Assembly (NCBI RefSeq): GCF_910592395.1 | Contig: NC_088318.1 | Span: forward strand, 5,542,756-5,602,755 | Direction: 5' to 3' | From: Lineus longissimus | Lineage: Eukaryota; Nemertea; Pilidiophora; Heteronemertea; Lineidae | Length of the DNA stretch: 60,000 bases | Part shown: piece by piece, positions 32,442 through 43,117 of the stretch | How positions within the stretch are numbered: position 1 is the stretch's first letter | How the letters are laid out: each line of letters starts with the position of its first letter | Translations under genes and position numbers: made by a program | The notes under the pieces: model-generated | Databases searched by the model: none | Told to the model about the DNA's origin: nothing | Seen by the model: only the letters and a program-made list of their open reading frames with translations

Positions 32442-32685
32442 AAGTCCTGGCAGCTAGGTTTCACGAACTTTACTGTATTTTCACAGACATGGTTGTAAAA
32501 GTACAAAATCAGTGTAACATATTTTTACAGAATTATTTGTACTTTTACAAATTAGTCATCCAATTTACAGATGGTCTGTACAATGAGATTACAGTATAAC
32601 TGTTATTTTATATCACAGATTTGATGTAATTTTACTAGTTCTGTGAAAATCCAGTAAAGTTCGTGAAACCCAGCTGCCAGGACTT
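32442..32685. repeat. CACTA 1 right subterminal inverted repeat
   Basis: 45-bp arms at 32442-32486 and 32641-32685, about two mismatches, around a region rich in tgtaaaa words. It lies 34 bases from the right terminus. A hairpin of the same layout but different sequence stands near the right end of CACTA 2. Confidence 0.85.
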
Positions 32686-32719
32686 TTCTGTAAATTTATC
32701 AGATATTTTTTTAACAGTG

Positions 32720-33464
32720 TAGGCCAAAGAAACTTACTGCAGGCAATGCAGGTACATTTTCTGCTGGTGTGAGAGAAATCAATGAAATGCAGGAATTGTA
32801 CAATTCATCTGGAGTTGAAAATTTCATGATGGAGTCAGAAATTCAGTGGGTGCCAAATGTACCAAAGGCATCAAATTGCAACGGTTTATTTAAAAGGCCA
32901 TTCAGGACTCTTAGAAGAGCCATGTTGAACACTCTGAAAGGACAAGTTACTACAGAGGATCAACTTGCCACTGTAGTCACTGAGTGTGAATTTCTGTACA
33001 ACTCTAGACCATTGTGTGCTAGCAGTGAGAATCCACTAGATCCACTGCCTATCACTCCGAATATGATTGTAAATCCGGAGCCTGCGAGTGCTCATCCTCC
33101 CGGAGTATTTTATGAGAAGGACCTAATTGTCAGAAACAGGTATAGGCAAGTACAGGCTCTTGTCAATGAGTTTTGGTCCAGGTTCAAACTGGAGTATCTT
33201 ACTTCACTTCAGGAGAGAACAAAGAGCATTACTACCACAAGAAACTTTGAAAAGGGTGATCTTGTAATGCTTTGTGTTGAGATGAAAATTTCTCACATAG
33301 GACATTATCCATTGGGATTGATTGTGGACACTGAGCCATCTGAAACTGATGGTCTTGTCAGGAAAGTGACTGTAAAATCAGCCAGTGGTGAATTTCGAAG
33401 ACCTGTAAATAAGATATGTATTCTGGAAGCATCTCAGGACCATGAGAACAATAATCTGGTTTGA
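32720..33464 (+). pseudogene. BEL/Pao integrase core and C-terminus, copy 2
   Basis: The homology to BEL copy 1 begins abruptly at taggccaaag, the first base after the right end of CACTA 1. From 32769 the frame is open for 231 codons. It covers VREINEMQELYNSSGVEN, NGLFKRPFRTLRRAMLNTL and VVTECEFLYNSRPL, then the C-terminal domain (GDLVMLCVEM, GHYPLGLIVDTEPSE). In the glutamate region it reads NGLFKR where copy 1 has NGLFER, so a catalytic residue may be changed. The 5' part of the element is not on the left of CACTA 1. Confidence 0.87.
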
Positions 33465-34371
33465 ATTCCCAGTCATGATACTGTAGTTGTGAATTTAGGA
33501 CATCTTGCTGATTGGTAAATCTGTGACAATGTGGAGTTTGTTGTGTACATGAAAATTTGTTTAGTTATGCATGTACAATGTATATAATGTGGCTCATTAT
33601 AGAGAGTCATTTCAGATGTGGAAATTCTGATATATCTGATAGAATCATACCAAATGGTGGTTCATACTATTTGAAGGAGATTTCTTCACTAGTAATTCTT
33701 GTGGATGATTAAGATGGTGTACAGAGAGCTTAGTAAATATTCTTGCTGGAGAAATTTTATTCTTTCATACAAACTTGGAGGTAATTAGAGAGGAGCAAGT
33801 GTAGTTAAGCTCATGTGATGATTGATTTCAGGATGCATAGTATGCTTTAATATTATGGTGTACATAGTGTACATAAATTGCAGTTAAAGTTGTGCTATTT
33901 ATTTGGTTTGAGTTGTTGTTTAAGTTATGAAAAATTTGTGATTTCCGTTGATTTCATAAGTGATTTGTGTGGTCTAGTTTGGTCTAAAGACAGTGAGGAC
34001 AATCACGGAAGACGAACTGTGAGGACATTCACGGAAGATTGTTGATGTTGATGTTGATTTTGATTTTGAATTGATTGGTTGCTTCCTACACTTTAAAGGA
34101 GTTAGAAATATTCTCTTGAGAGTATAATATTCGGGCGGAGTGTTTGTTTTGGAAGCATCCTGTATGTTCATTGTTTTCCGGCAGAGACGGACTTTGGTTT
34201 ACCGGTAGAAAAAACGACAACAGGACACAGGAGAAGGTTGTTGTCCCACATGTGTTTGTTTTGGAACTTGTTGATGCATCTTTGGAGGCCAAAATAGTTT
34301 TGACCACAGGCCAGAAGAGTTTGATAGCCACACGATTGTATATATTTGATTATTGACAATAAAATAATGAA
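33465..34371. other. BEL 3' non-coding region, possibly with an LTR
   Basis: No coding signal. Two direct copies of gtgaggaca.tcacggaaga lie at 33990-34040. A BEL LTR may lie here, but no matching 5' copy is in the window. Confidence 0.35.
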
Positions 34372-34665
34372 ATGTGGAAACTGTACGACCACTATGAATA
34401 CCTTAGACGTCAACAAAAGGAGTCTGATTTTGTCAAAACTTTCATGTTTCAAATACATAATTTCATACAAAGTAATATTAATTTTGTTCTTTCGTTAGTT
34501 TTTTCATTGTTAGTGTTAGTTGAGTGTTTGTGTTTAGTTGTTTTTCCAGTTTACTACATTTTGTTTAAATTCAAAACACATTCCCGGCAGTTGAACGAGA
34601 GATTGTGCACACAGAATGTGTACAAGAAGGTACCCGTGGAAGCTGATGAAGCTACATATATATGA
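34372..34665 (+). CDS. Hypothetical 97-aa protein with one membrane segment
   Basis: I do not recognise this frame. It starts at an ATG. At about residues 37-65 it has a strongly hydrophobic run (FVLSLVFSLLVLVECLCLVV) that could span a membrane, followed by a basic and then polar tail ending DEATYI. It lies 0.9 kb downstream of the BEL copy 2 integrase on the same strand, so it could be a remnant of a retroelement accessory frame. No homology supports that, and it may be chance. Confidence 0.25.
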   Translation: MWKLYDHYEYLRRQQKESDFVKTFMFQIHNFIQSNINFVLSLVFSLLVLVECLCLVVFPVYYILFKFKTHSRQLNERLCTQNVYKKVPVEADEATYI

Positions 34666-34689
34666 TATATGATTCTCCATGATTATTGT

Positions 34690-36300
34690 CCAATGAGAGC
34701 GCAGGCCGGAGCAGTGGGTCCCGGGCAGTGGGCTTTCAATTGATTTCATGTAGGCTGTGTTCCTCCCCAGCCAAACACCTGATCTCCTGGCTCATATGCA
34801 ACCGGCACCTCCTTTTAATATACAATCATGCCCCCTGCAGTGTCACACAAGCTCAAGGTAGATCCTCGGAGCATCACCTCCAGTCTGACTCCGTAGCTCT
34901 GAACTCAAGAGTAACCAGCTCTGAAGTGTTTTAACTTTTAGGTGTGAACTGACACAGCTGTAGTGTGTCATTGCTCACAGCTCTTACTTCCCCTGTATCT
35001 GCGTTATGAAGTTCATAGACCTACCTACCCTGGATAGGTGAACCTCTCATTTCCACGGAGTTTATCCCCTCTCCATTAAGTATAATGAGTACCTGGCCCA
35101 TCAGGAACCCCCTAGCTCTTGGTTCGTTTAAGTGCACTCCAAAATGCTACAAGACTTTCCAAAGATGCAAATACTCGGGAAACTGGAATTTAGCGCGTTA
35201 TGCAACGATAGAATAACAAATTTGGCGAAACCAAGAGTTAATTCAGTACAACAGAGCTGTGAGAGTGCATCAGTCCTTAGAAAGATCGGTCTCGCCATAA
35301 CAATTCCATGAAGATATACCTCCATATATTATAATACCTCCATTAGCAACCGTAGTATGTTACCGCATACCTCCATGGTTACCGATAACAGAGTCTTTCT
35401 AAAGACTGCCGATAGCAAAGAATCTCGAGTGATTCTGCCGGTAGTGTAAAAAAGACCAACAGGATTCAGGTTTCTGATAATCCTTCGTCCCTACAAAATA
35501 GCGAGAGCCGGAGCAAATTGAAAAACCACTGGTGCCAGGGTGACCACGCAGAAGTTGCATGTAGTATTGATAATAAGCACAACCATGTTGAGGACAACCG
35601 TACAACTTGGCCCTGCATCCATTTAAAGAGGACATGCTGGAGCATTATGTCCCCATCTGGCGACGGTGGCATTTATGTGTTAAGCAATGAATTATGTTTG
35701 AAGGAAATTGGTGAATACAATCTCTCGCCCATTGCTGGGAATTGACTAATTAGAAAAATTAAAGGTAGTATGAACTATCTTCGTCGTCAATACCTCACCA
35801 TATATTCCGGGGGTGGGGCTTGGATGCTTACATTACAAAGTGTGTGGATGTGATGAGACTTGCAGATCGGAGGCGACTGTCGGCATGATCAGATGGACAC
35901 GACGCGGCTTTCGTGTGATTTTTCACAATATAAATCGTGCATTGAATGCCCACCGAGGCACTTTGCCCGGGATACCGCCGATCGCTGGTCATCATCGACT
36001 AAAAACATCTCGACACGTCCGATGTCGCTCCGGGACACTTGGTGGTGTGATGAAAGAAGATAGGACATGGCAAGAAATGTTCTCCTAAACTTGTTATCAA
36101 TGTGCCAATCATTAATGCACCCGACATTTCGAGTCACAGCAGGCGCAGAGAACAGGACAATGGACCCCAGACGCTTGCCACTAATTGTCTCCTAAACTAT
36201 TGGTTGCAACAACTGTTTTTTGTCGTTTAACCAGATCGGAGGTTAGGATGCGAGTATCTCTACAGTAGGGCGCTCTGAAGCTGTCATAATGGTGCTATTT
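34690..36300. other. Non-coding stretch, no gene seen
   Basis: Short frames on both strands, none with domain signatures or consistent exon structure. Confidence 0.45.
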
Positions 36301-36317
36301 CAGGTGCACCGACATCA

Positions 36318-36642
36318 ATATCAGTTCAACTTGTTGATAATGGTTGCTCATCTGATGCGGTCACACCCATTGCCGTATTTCAGTTTGAACTGAAATTAAT
36401 ATTTTCAGTTTGTTTTAAATTAAAATGATATTAGAACTGAAATCATTCTGCATTGGACCAGAAATATAAACAATGCTAAATTTCCCGCCAAAAATCCAGA
36501 TGTAATGCAATATTTCGGAAAATCTTCGGAAACGTTTCAAATTCCAAACTATACTCACCTGTTAAAAGAAAACATGTCGTACGGAGATTCCCGAGAATTA
36601 AAAGTGTTCAGGATCTCCACGATTAACAAGTTGAACTGATAT
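36318..36642. mobile_element. 325-bp MITE-like inverted repeat
   Basis: The arms 36318-36335 and 36625-36642 are perfect 18-bp inverses (ATATCAGTTCAACTTGTT). Weaker similarity extends outside them, and further short palindromes around tttcagtt...aactgaaa lie inside. No coding capacity. Confidence 0.7.
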
Positions 36643-37137
36643 TAATTTCAGTTAGACTGAAAATATTTTGAATTTATATATGTTATTATGACTGCATCGG
36701 AACGCCATACTACAGTGGCTATGAAATCAATCACTCAGTTTCAATTCAAGTTGTGTGCTTCGATCAGAGATGTAAAATTCTCTCTATTTACCAAATCCCC
36801 ATTTGCTAGGCTCACCACATTGTATGACTCGCATGAACGAAGATGTTTTACGGGTAAATCAAAACCACCTGTTTGGTATCATGTGAACAGCTGTTCTTAT
36901 CCTGGCCTTGCAACTGGTCGGAGAGGCTGAATGCTGCAGTAATTTGTTAGGGATATCTCGTTGGGGTTAAGTAAACCTGGTGCTGAAGAAATGGAAATGG
37001 GAACTGTCTCCACTATACTATTGGTTGCGACGCGTACGGGATAGAGAGTTATGCCCCGAGGGCCGGCCTTGGACGACGACAGCAAAACTCCGTATTGCTC
37101 ATGTTAAGGATTTTGGCAGAACTAATTGACTTTACAG

Positions 37138-37580
37138 TTTACAAACCAACCGACAGAATTTTCATTTGTTTGCCGGGTCTCTATCTGAATTTCAAGTTCT
37201 TCCGATTCCTGGCGATGGGTACTGCGTGGTGAACGCATATCGGGCGTCCATTGAGTCCACACTACCTGTGGAGCAAGTATTAGAGGACATTCGCAATGAA
37301 ATAATGCATAATTTAGATTACTATAGTCCTTTTTTGGTGGGAGACACTGATATCATCGACGAATTGGAGTCATACGTTTACCACAGCAATTATTCTCATA
37401 GAACTGCTGACATTATCGTAAGCGCCATGGCAAATGCCTACTCCTCGAGAATAATCATATAAGACTACGACTTGGGCCGGGTGGTGATGAACCCGAGGAA
37501 AATTGAACCTGTGCAGGACGCATACATAAAGAAGAGAGGGGATCACTACGATGCTCTAGTGAACATAGAAGAGCATGAAG
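37138..37580 (+). pseudogene. Mutator-like element: OTU-type cysteine protease domain
   Basis: The translation LPIPGDGYCVVNAYRAS shows the OTU signature with the aspartate and catalytic cysteine. It continues VEQVLEDIRNEIMHNL and TADIIVSAMANAYSS, then RGDHYDALVNIEEHE with the expected catalytic histidine. OTU enzymes cleave ubiquitin-like conjugates. A TAA at 37460-37462 interrupts the domain between cysteine and histidine parts. The exon probably begins after an acceptor ending at 37137 and ends at donor g|gtaagt (37581). The phase joins the exon at 38071 correctly, so this was the N-terminal part of the transposon polyprotein. Confidence 0.78.
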
Positions 37581-37806
37581 GTAAGTCGAATGAATCAAGT
37601 TATCAAATCAGGACACCATGCCGTCTTCGTCTTCGGGGCCATTCCTAGAAAATTTTTGTATATTTCGTCCGCTCGGCAGATGCCTTGTCATGGGCGGGGG
37701 CATGGCGAAAATAGATCATTTGAATGTGTGTGAACACATCACACAGAGGGCTGGGGAGTGGGCCTACAAATCCTTGGCCAGAGGACCTGAGAGTGGAGGA
37801 CGTACA

Positions 37807-37971
37807 GCAAGCCGTTTGTTCCTTAAATGAACTTGGTTTCTTTTAAATCTTTTTCAAAGAAACTTAGTTTCTATTCAAGAAAACAAAGAAACTAAGTTTC
37901 TTTGAAAAGAAACCAAGTTTATTTAAAAGAAACCTGGTTTATTTAAAATAAAGAACAGTCAAACGGCTTGC
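37807..37971. repeat. 165-bp near-perfect palindrome in the intron
   Basis: The ends GCAAGCCGTTTG and CAAACGGCTTGC are exact inverses. An inner hairpin with arms of about 45 bases around aaagaaactaagtttctttg fills the rest. A MITE-like insertion between the OTU exon and the next exon. Confidence 0.82.
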
Positions 37972-38070
37972 CATAGACATATATGATGCAAATGACTTAA
38001 ATGATGAAAATACGGGGACAAAAAACTTTCATAGCTTTAGCATAATAAAATAACCGTTGCATTATTGTAG

Positions 38071-38699
38071 ATGGATCCCATTGTAATCCAATCACCATTG
38101 GTGATTCAGACGATGACTGCTCAACTGATCCGGAGATTGACCGCGCTGCTGGTCCACCAGACAACCACTCGGGTGATTTCGAACTTATCGCCGACAGCGT
38201 CGACCACATGGATACCAACGGTTATTACAACGGGAAGGACACCACGGCAATTTTCTACACCGGGAAAAAGACCTACGGCTTCAAAGACCTGTTCAAAGTG
38301 CTACATGATGAACCACCAAAGGCGCTAGCAACCGAACTGCCAGCACTGCCAAATGACAATGATGTCTTCATTATTTCCGTTGCCCAAGGAGATGTGCCTA
38401 TATCCGACATTGAATGCGACGGGCATAGCAGCTGGAGACATGACGGAGAGGTCATATACGTTCAGGAGAAATGGTACAATGTTCAAAAACATTAGCAAGA
38501 GGCGGGAATGCAATCTCGAGCCTAACCATTATGTCCTAGTGAGGAAGTATCTGCACCATACCGGCTCGCCAGACTTCAAAAAGTCAATAGCCTATATTGA
38601 AAACAGTAGGAAGCAAATAGTGAACAATGTTGTGCTCCTGCAGTATTGGTTCACTGGAAAACTTCACGTAGTGGATCCACACAGGCATGGTAATGCTAA
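38071..38699 (+). pseudogene. Mutator-like element: region N-terminal to the transposase core
   Basis: The exon begins after acceptor attattgtag. Its first bases complete the codon left by the OTU exon (GDSDDDCSTDPEIDRAAG). A folded part follows: TAIFYTGKKTYGFKDLFKV and DGHSSWRHDGEVIYV. A frameshift near 38480-38510 moves the protein to another frame (EPNHYVLVRKYLHHTGSPDF, VVLLQYWFTGKLHVVDPHRHG). It ends at the insertion of repeat array R3. Function unknown; comparable regions in MULE proteins bind DNA. Confidence 0.65.
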
Positions 38700-41430
38700 A
38701 ATGAAACGGCCAGGGGCCATTGTGCTCACCGTATAGATATTTGGTGCTTTGGAATTCATCCAGGTTAAGAAACATTGTACATGTATAGTATACAGGTCAA
38801 ACCAAAGTCGGTATGACATGTGATGTATCGTTACTTGGAGTAAGTACCATCATGGTAACCATAAGAATATCATCAAAAACAAGTCACTAATAAACGAGAT
38901 ATTGCACTTTTTACCAATTTTAGTTTTGGCCTCTTGGTGGCCAAGTTGAGTACCAGATCAGATCGAAATTCGGTGTCCAAGGTGACATGACGTAGGGAGT
39001 CATGTGCACCAAATTTCAAGTTCATAGCTATAGTGGTTAAGAAACGTGCCATAGTTACACTCAAACGACCAATCCCATATGATATGTGATGTATCCCTGC
39101 TAGGAGAACCTACCATAAAAATGTTATTGAAAACGAATCACTAATAAGCGAGAAATCACACTTTCTAGGTTTTCACTTTTGGCCCCCTGGTGGCCAAGTC
39201 GAGAATCAAACCGGACTGAAATTCAGGGTCAGAGGTCAGCTGACCTAGAGGGTCCTTTGTACAAAGTCTCAAGTTCATAGCCTTAGGGGTTAACAAACGT
39301 GCCACAGTTACGCTAAAATGGCCAATTTAAGCCGTTTGACTTCTGCGACCTTGACAAGAACGTCAAATCAAAAACCCGTATCATAAGTGATGTATCCTTG
39401 CTAAGAGTATCTACCATAACGTTTTTACCAAAAACTAATCAGTAATAAGCGAGATATGGCACTATTCAAATTTTTTGTTTTGGCCCCCTGGTGGCCCAGT
39501 TAAGAATCAGACCAGACCGAAAATCAGTGTCACAGGTCATCTGACCTAGGGAGTCATTCGTACCAAGTTTAAAGTTCATAGCTTTAGTGGTTACGAAACG
39601 TGCCATAGTTACACACAAACGGCCAATTCACACCATTTGACCTCTGTGACCTTGAAAATAAGGTCAAATCAAAAACCGTAGGATATGTGATGTATCCTTG
39701 CTCTGAGTACCTACCATAAAAATAGAATTGAAAACAAGTCACTATTAAGCGAGATATTGCACTTTTTACTTTTTTTAGTTTTGGCCCCATGGTGGCCAAG
39801 TCGAGAATCAGATCAGACTGAAATTCGGTGTCAGAGGTTAAATGATGTAGGGAATCAGGTGCACCAAATTTCAAGTTCATAGCTTTATTTGTTAAGAAAC
39901 GTGCCCCAGTTACACTCAAACGGCAAATTTACGCCATTTGACCTCTGTGACCTTGAAAAGTAGGTCAAATCAAAAACACGTATGATATGTGATATAACCT
40001 TGCTAGGAAAACCTACCATAAAAATTTCATCAAAAACAAATCACTAATAAGCGAGATATCACACTTTTTAGATTTCCACTTTTGGCCCCCTGGTGGCAAA
40101 GTCAGATCGAACCAAAATTCAGCACCAGAGGCTATGTGATATAGGGGGTTATATGTACCAAGTTTCAAGTTCATAGCTTTAGTGGTTAAGAAACGTGCCA
40201 TAGTTTACACTCTAATGGCCAATTTACGCCATATGACCTCTGTGACCTTAAAAACAAGGTCAAATTAAAACCCGTATAATATAAAATGTATATTTGCTAT
40301 GAGTACCTACAACAAAAGTTTTATCGAAAACAAGTCACTAATAAGCGAGATATCACACTTTTTAGATATCGACATTTGGCCCCCTGGTGGCCAAACAGAG
40401 AATCAGATCAGACCGAAAATCAGTGTCAGAGGTCAGCTGACCTAGGGCATTCTGTGTACAAAGTTTCAAGTTCATAGCCCTAGCAGTTAAGAAACGTGCC
40501 ACTGTTAGGATATGACGACGACGACGGACACAGCGCTATCATATAGACTCCCCTTACGGTGAGCCAACAAGTCATCAATAAGCGAGATATCACACTTTTT
40601 AGTTATCCACATTCGACCCCCTGGTGGCCAAATTGAGAATCAGATCGGACCGATATTCAGCACAATAGGTTATCTGATAGAGGGGGTTATATGTACCAAG
40701 TTTCAAGTTCATAGCTGTGGCGGTTGAGAAACGTGCCACAGTTACACTGAAACAGCCAATTTATGCCATTTGACCTCTGCAACCTTGAAAAGTAGGTCAA
40801 ATTAAAGACCCGTAGATATATGATGTATCCTTGCTATGAGTACCCACAACGAAAGTTTTATTGAAAACAAGTTATTGATAAGCGAATTATCACACTTTTT
40901 AGGTATCCACATTCGGCCCCCTGGTGGCCAAGTTGAGAATCAGATAAGACCGAAATTCAGCACCAGAGGTTATCTGGTATAGGGGGTTATATGTACTAAG
41001 TTTCAAGTTCATAGCTGTGGAGGTTGAAAAACGTGCCATAGTTACACTGAAACAGCCAATTTACGCCATTTGACCTCTGTGACCTTGAAAAGTAGGTCAA
41101 ATTAAAAACCCGTATGATATATGATGTATCCTTGCTATGAGTACCTACCACAAAAATTTCATTCCAAACAAGTCATTAATAAGCGAGATATCACACTTTT
41201 TAGATATCTACATTCGGCCCCCTGGTGGTCAAATTAAGAATCAGATCGGACCGAAATTTAGTGTCACAGGTCATCTGACCAAGGGAGTCCTGTGTACAAA
41301 GTTACAAGTTCATAGGCTTAGCGGTTAAGAAACGTGCCACTGTTTTTGAAACAGGATACGACGACGACGGACGACGACGACGGACGACGGACACTGCGGT
41401 ATTGTATAGACTCCCCTACGGTGAGCCAAA
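38700..41430 (+). repeat. Repeat array R3: about nine monomers of 300 bp
   Basis: Begins aatgaaacggccaggggcc and ends ctacggtgagcc, splitting the MULE gene. The monomer markers ggccccctggtggcc (or close variants) stand at about 38926, 39181, 39482, 39783, 40087, 40378, 40615, 40916 and 41216. Each monomer also has tgacctctgtgaccttgaaaa followed by aggtcaaat, and an aagaaacgtgccatagtta stretch. GAC tracts and a ...ggtgagcc terminus occur at 40512-40557 and again at 41362-41430. So two units are joined, the second lacking its start. Confidence 0.88.
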
Positions 41431-41982
41431 AACAACAACGCCCTACTCACGAACAAAGCCGTCAGTAGTGCAAGCTGTCAGAGAGAAGTCCTGTTTATGC
41501 TCTGTTACGAAAGCTGTTGCCTCTGTAGAGGCTACCCTTGGAGGAACCGGCTCAATACCATCCCCTTCAGATATCCCAAAACGAAAAACAATTTACGATT
41601 TGAATACAAAGGCAAATAATGATCATCAAACTAAACGTGAAAACCTCAAGAAAGACGAATTTAGTGCAGTAAGCGACATGGCTTCCACTGATTACAAACA
41701 TTTCATCCATCAATTCGGTGGAACACAGGATCCTATTTTCGTCTTGGCAACACAAAAACAACTATCCGACATGGAGCGTTTTTGCTGTTCCGATTTGGAG
41801 TTTTCCCCGATCTCTGTTGATCCCACTTTTAAGTTAGGCAAATTCAATGTTACCCCAATTTCATACAGGAACCTCCTCCTTAGCACCAAACCAAATGAAT
41901 TTTCTCATCCAGTCATTGTAGGGCCCATTTTAATTCACTTCTCTAAGACGCAGTCTGCTTACGAACGTTTTTTCGAAACGTT
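41431..41982 (+). pseudogene. Mutator-like element: transposase core, part 1
   Basis: Open frame with TPYSRTKPSVVQAVREK, FGGTQDPIFVLATQKQL and then DPTFKLGKFNVTPISYRN, the MULE motif with the first catalytic aspartate. HPVIVGPILIHFSKTQSAYERF follows. It ends at the insertion of repeat R2; the last codons of the apparent frame (to 42076) come from that repeat. It would be the DDE-type nuclease that cuts and joins transposon ends. Confidence 0.8.
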
Positions 41983-43015
41983 AATGAAATGGCCAGGGCC
42001 ATTGTGCTCACCTCATGTGGAGGAAAGATGGATAAAGAGCATGGTATTGTGTCATGTAGTGTTAGGTTTGATGTAGGTCCAAGCAATTACAATTTCCCCA
42101 AAATGGCCAATTTACAGTACATTCGACCTCTGTGACCTTGAAAAGTAGGTCAAATCAAAGAAGACCCGGGTGACACATTGAATGGTTGTTAGAATTAGAT
42201 GTACCTATGATATAAAATTGGTGCCAATCGGGCAAGTCATTACTAGGAATAATGGCATTTTGAAGAATTTAGGATTTGGCCCCCTCCCTGGAGGCCAAAC
42301 GGCAAATCAGATCGCACCAAACTTCGGTACCTGAGATCACCTGACCAAGGGGTACATGTGTACTTAATTTGTGATCAATAGTCATTGCAGTTAAGAAATG
42401 TGCCATAGTTACGGCCTGACGGCGAATTTACGCCATTTGACCTCTGTGACCTTGACAAGAAGGTCAAATTAAAAACCTGTGTGACATATACTGTATGGTG
42501 GTTAGATGTATCCATGATATCAAATTGGTGGCAATCGGGCAAAAAGTTAAGGAATAATCACATTTTTAAGGTTTTTGGATTTTGCCCCCTGGTGGTCAAG
42601 TGGTGAATCATATTGGACCAAACTTCGGTCCCTGAGATTACCTGACTAAGGGGTAAATGTGTACCAAATTTGGTATCAATAGTCATTGCATTTTAGAAAC
42701 GTGCCATCGTTACATCCTAACGGCCAATTTACACCATTTGACCTCTGTGACCTTGAAAAGGAGGTCAAATCAAAAACCCGGAGGATATATGATGCACCTT
42801 TGCTAGAAGTACCTACCATATTTTTTTCAAAATTTCCCGACAACTATTAAGGGAGATATTGCATATTTTCACTTTTAACGTTTGGCCCCCTGGTGGCCAA
42901 ACCATGAAACGAATCGGACCGAAACTTGGTCTCCAAGGTGTCAATACATAAGGGTACATGTGTACCAAGTTTCAACTCAATAGCTCTAACAGTTACGAAA
43001 CGTGCCCTGCTAACG

Positions 43016-43051
<36 letters not shown>

Positions 43052-43117
43052 AACGACGGACGACGGACGCCACGGTATGGGATAAGCTCACCTCTGCTAA
43101 GAGGTGAGCTAAAAAGG
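41983..43117 (+). mobile_element. Composite repeat R2, near-identical to R1
   Basis: Runs from aatgaaatggccagggcc to ggtgagctaaaaagg, with (GAC)n at 43016-43062, and matches 16061-17199 with few changes. It interrupts the MULE transposase between the first and second catalytic aspartate regions. The start of the frame that runs to 43963, at 42926, is inside this repeat and is not real coding sequence. Confidence 0.85.

Larger units (their letters stand above)
19665..32719 (+). mobile_element. CACTA/EnSpm-type DNA transposon 1, decayed
   Basis: The ends read CACTGTTAAAAAAA (19665) and TTTTTTTAACAGTG (to 32719), with a 2-bp TA outside each end. AT-rich subterminal zones rich in ttttacag and tgtaaa words lie at both ends. 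The cargo order is C2H2 zinc-finger transposase, then a SAM-like multi-exon gene, the same as in the better preserved element at 46257-56486. Both genes are broken. The interior has taken in a foldback element, a CR1 LINE, at least two MITEs and several tandem duplications. CACTA assignment rests on the termini and transposase motifs. Confidence 0.82.

Noticed and set aside
35816-36137. Cluster of overlapping frames that might be a small host gene
   Set aside because: No domain, no consistent splice sites, and frames of similar length on both strands.
42926-43117. N-terminus of the 345-codon frame that runs to 43963
   Set aside because: The first 64 or so codons lie in repeat R2. The real MULE coding sequence resumes only after 43117.
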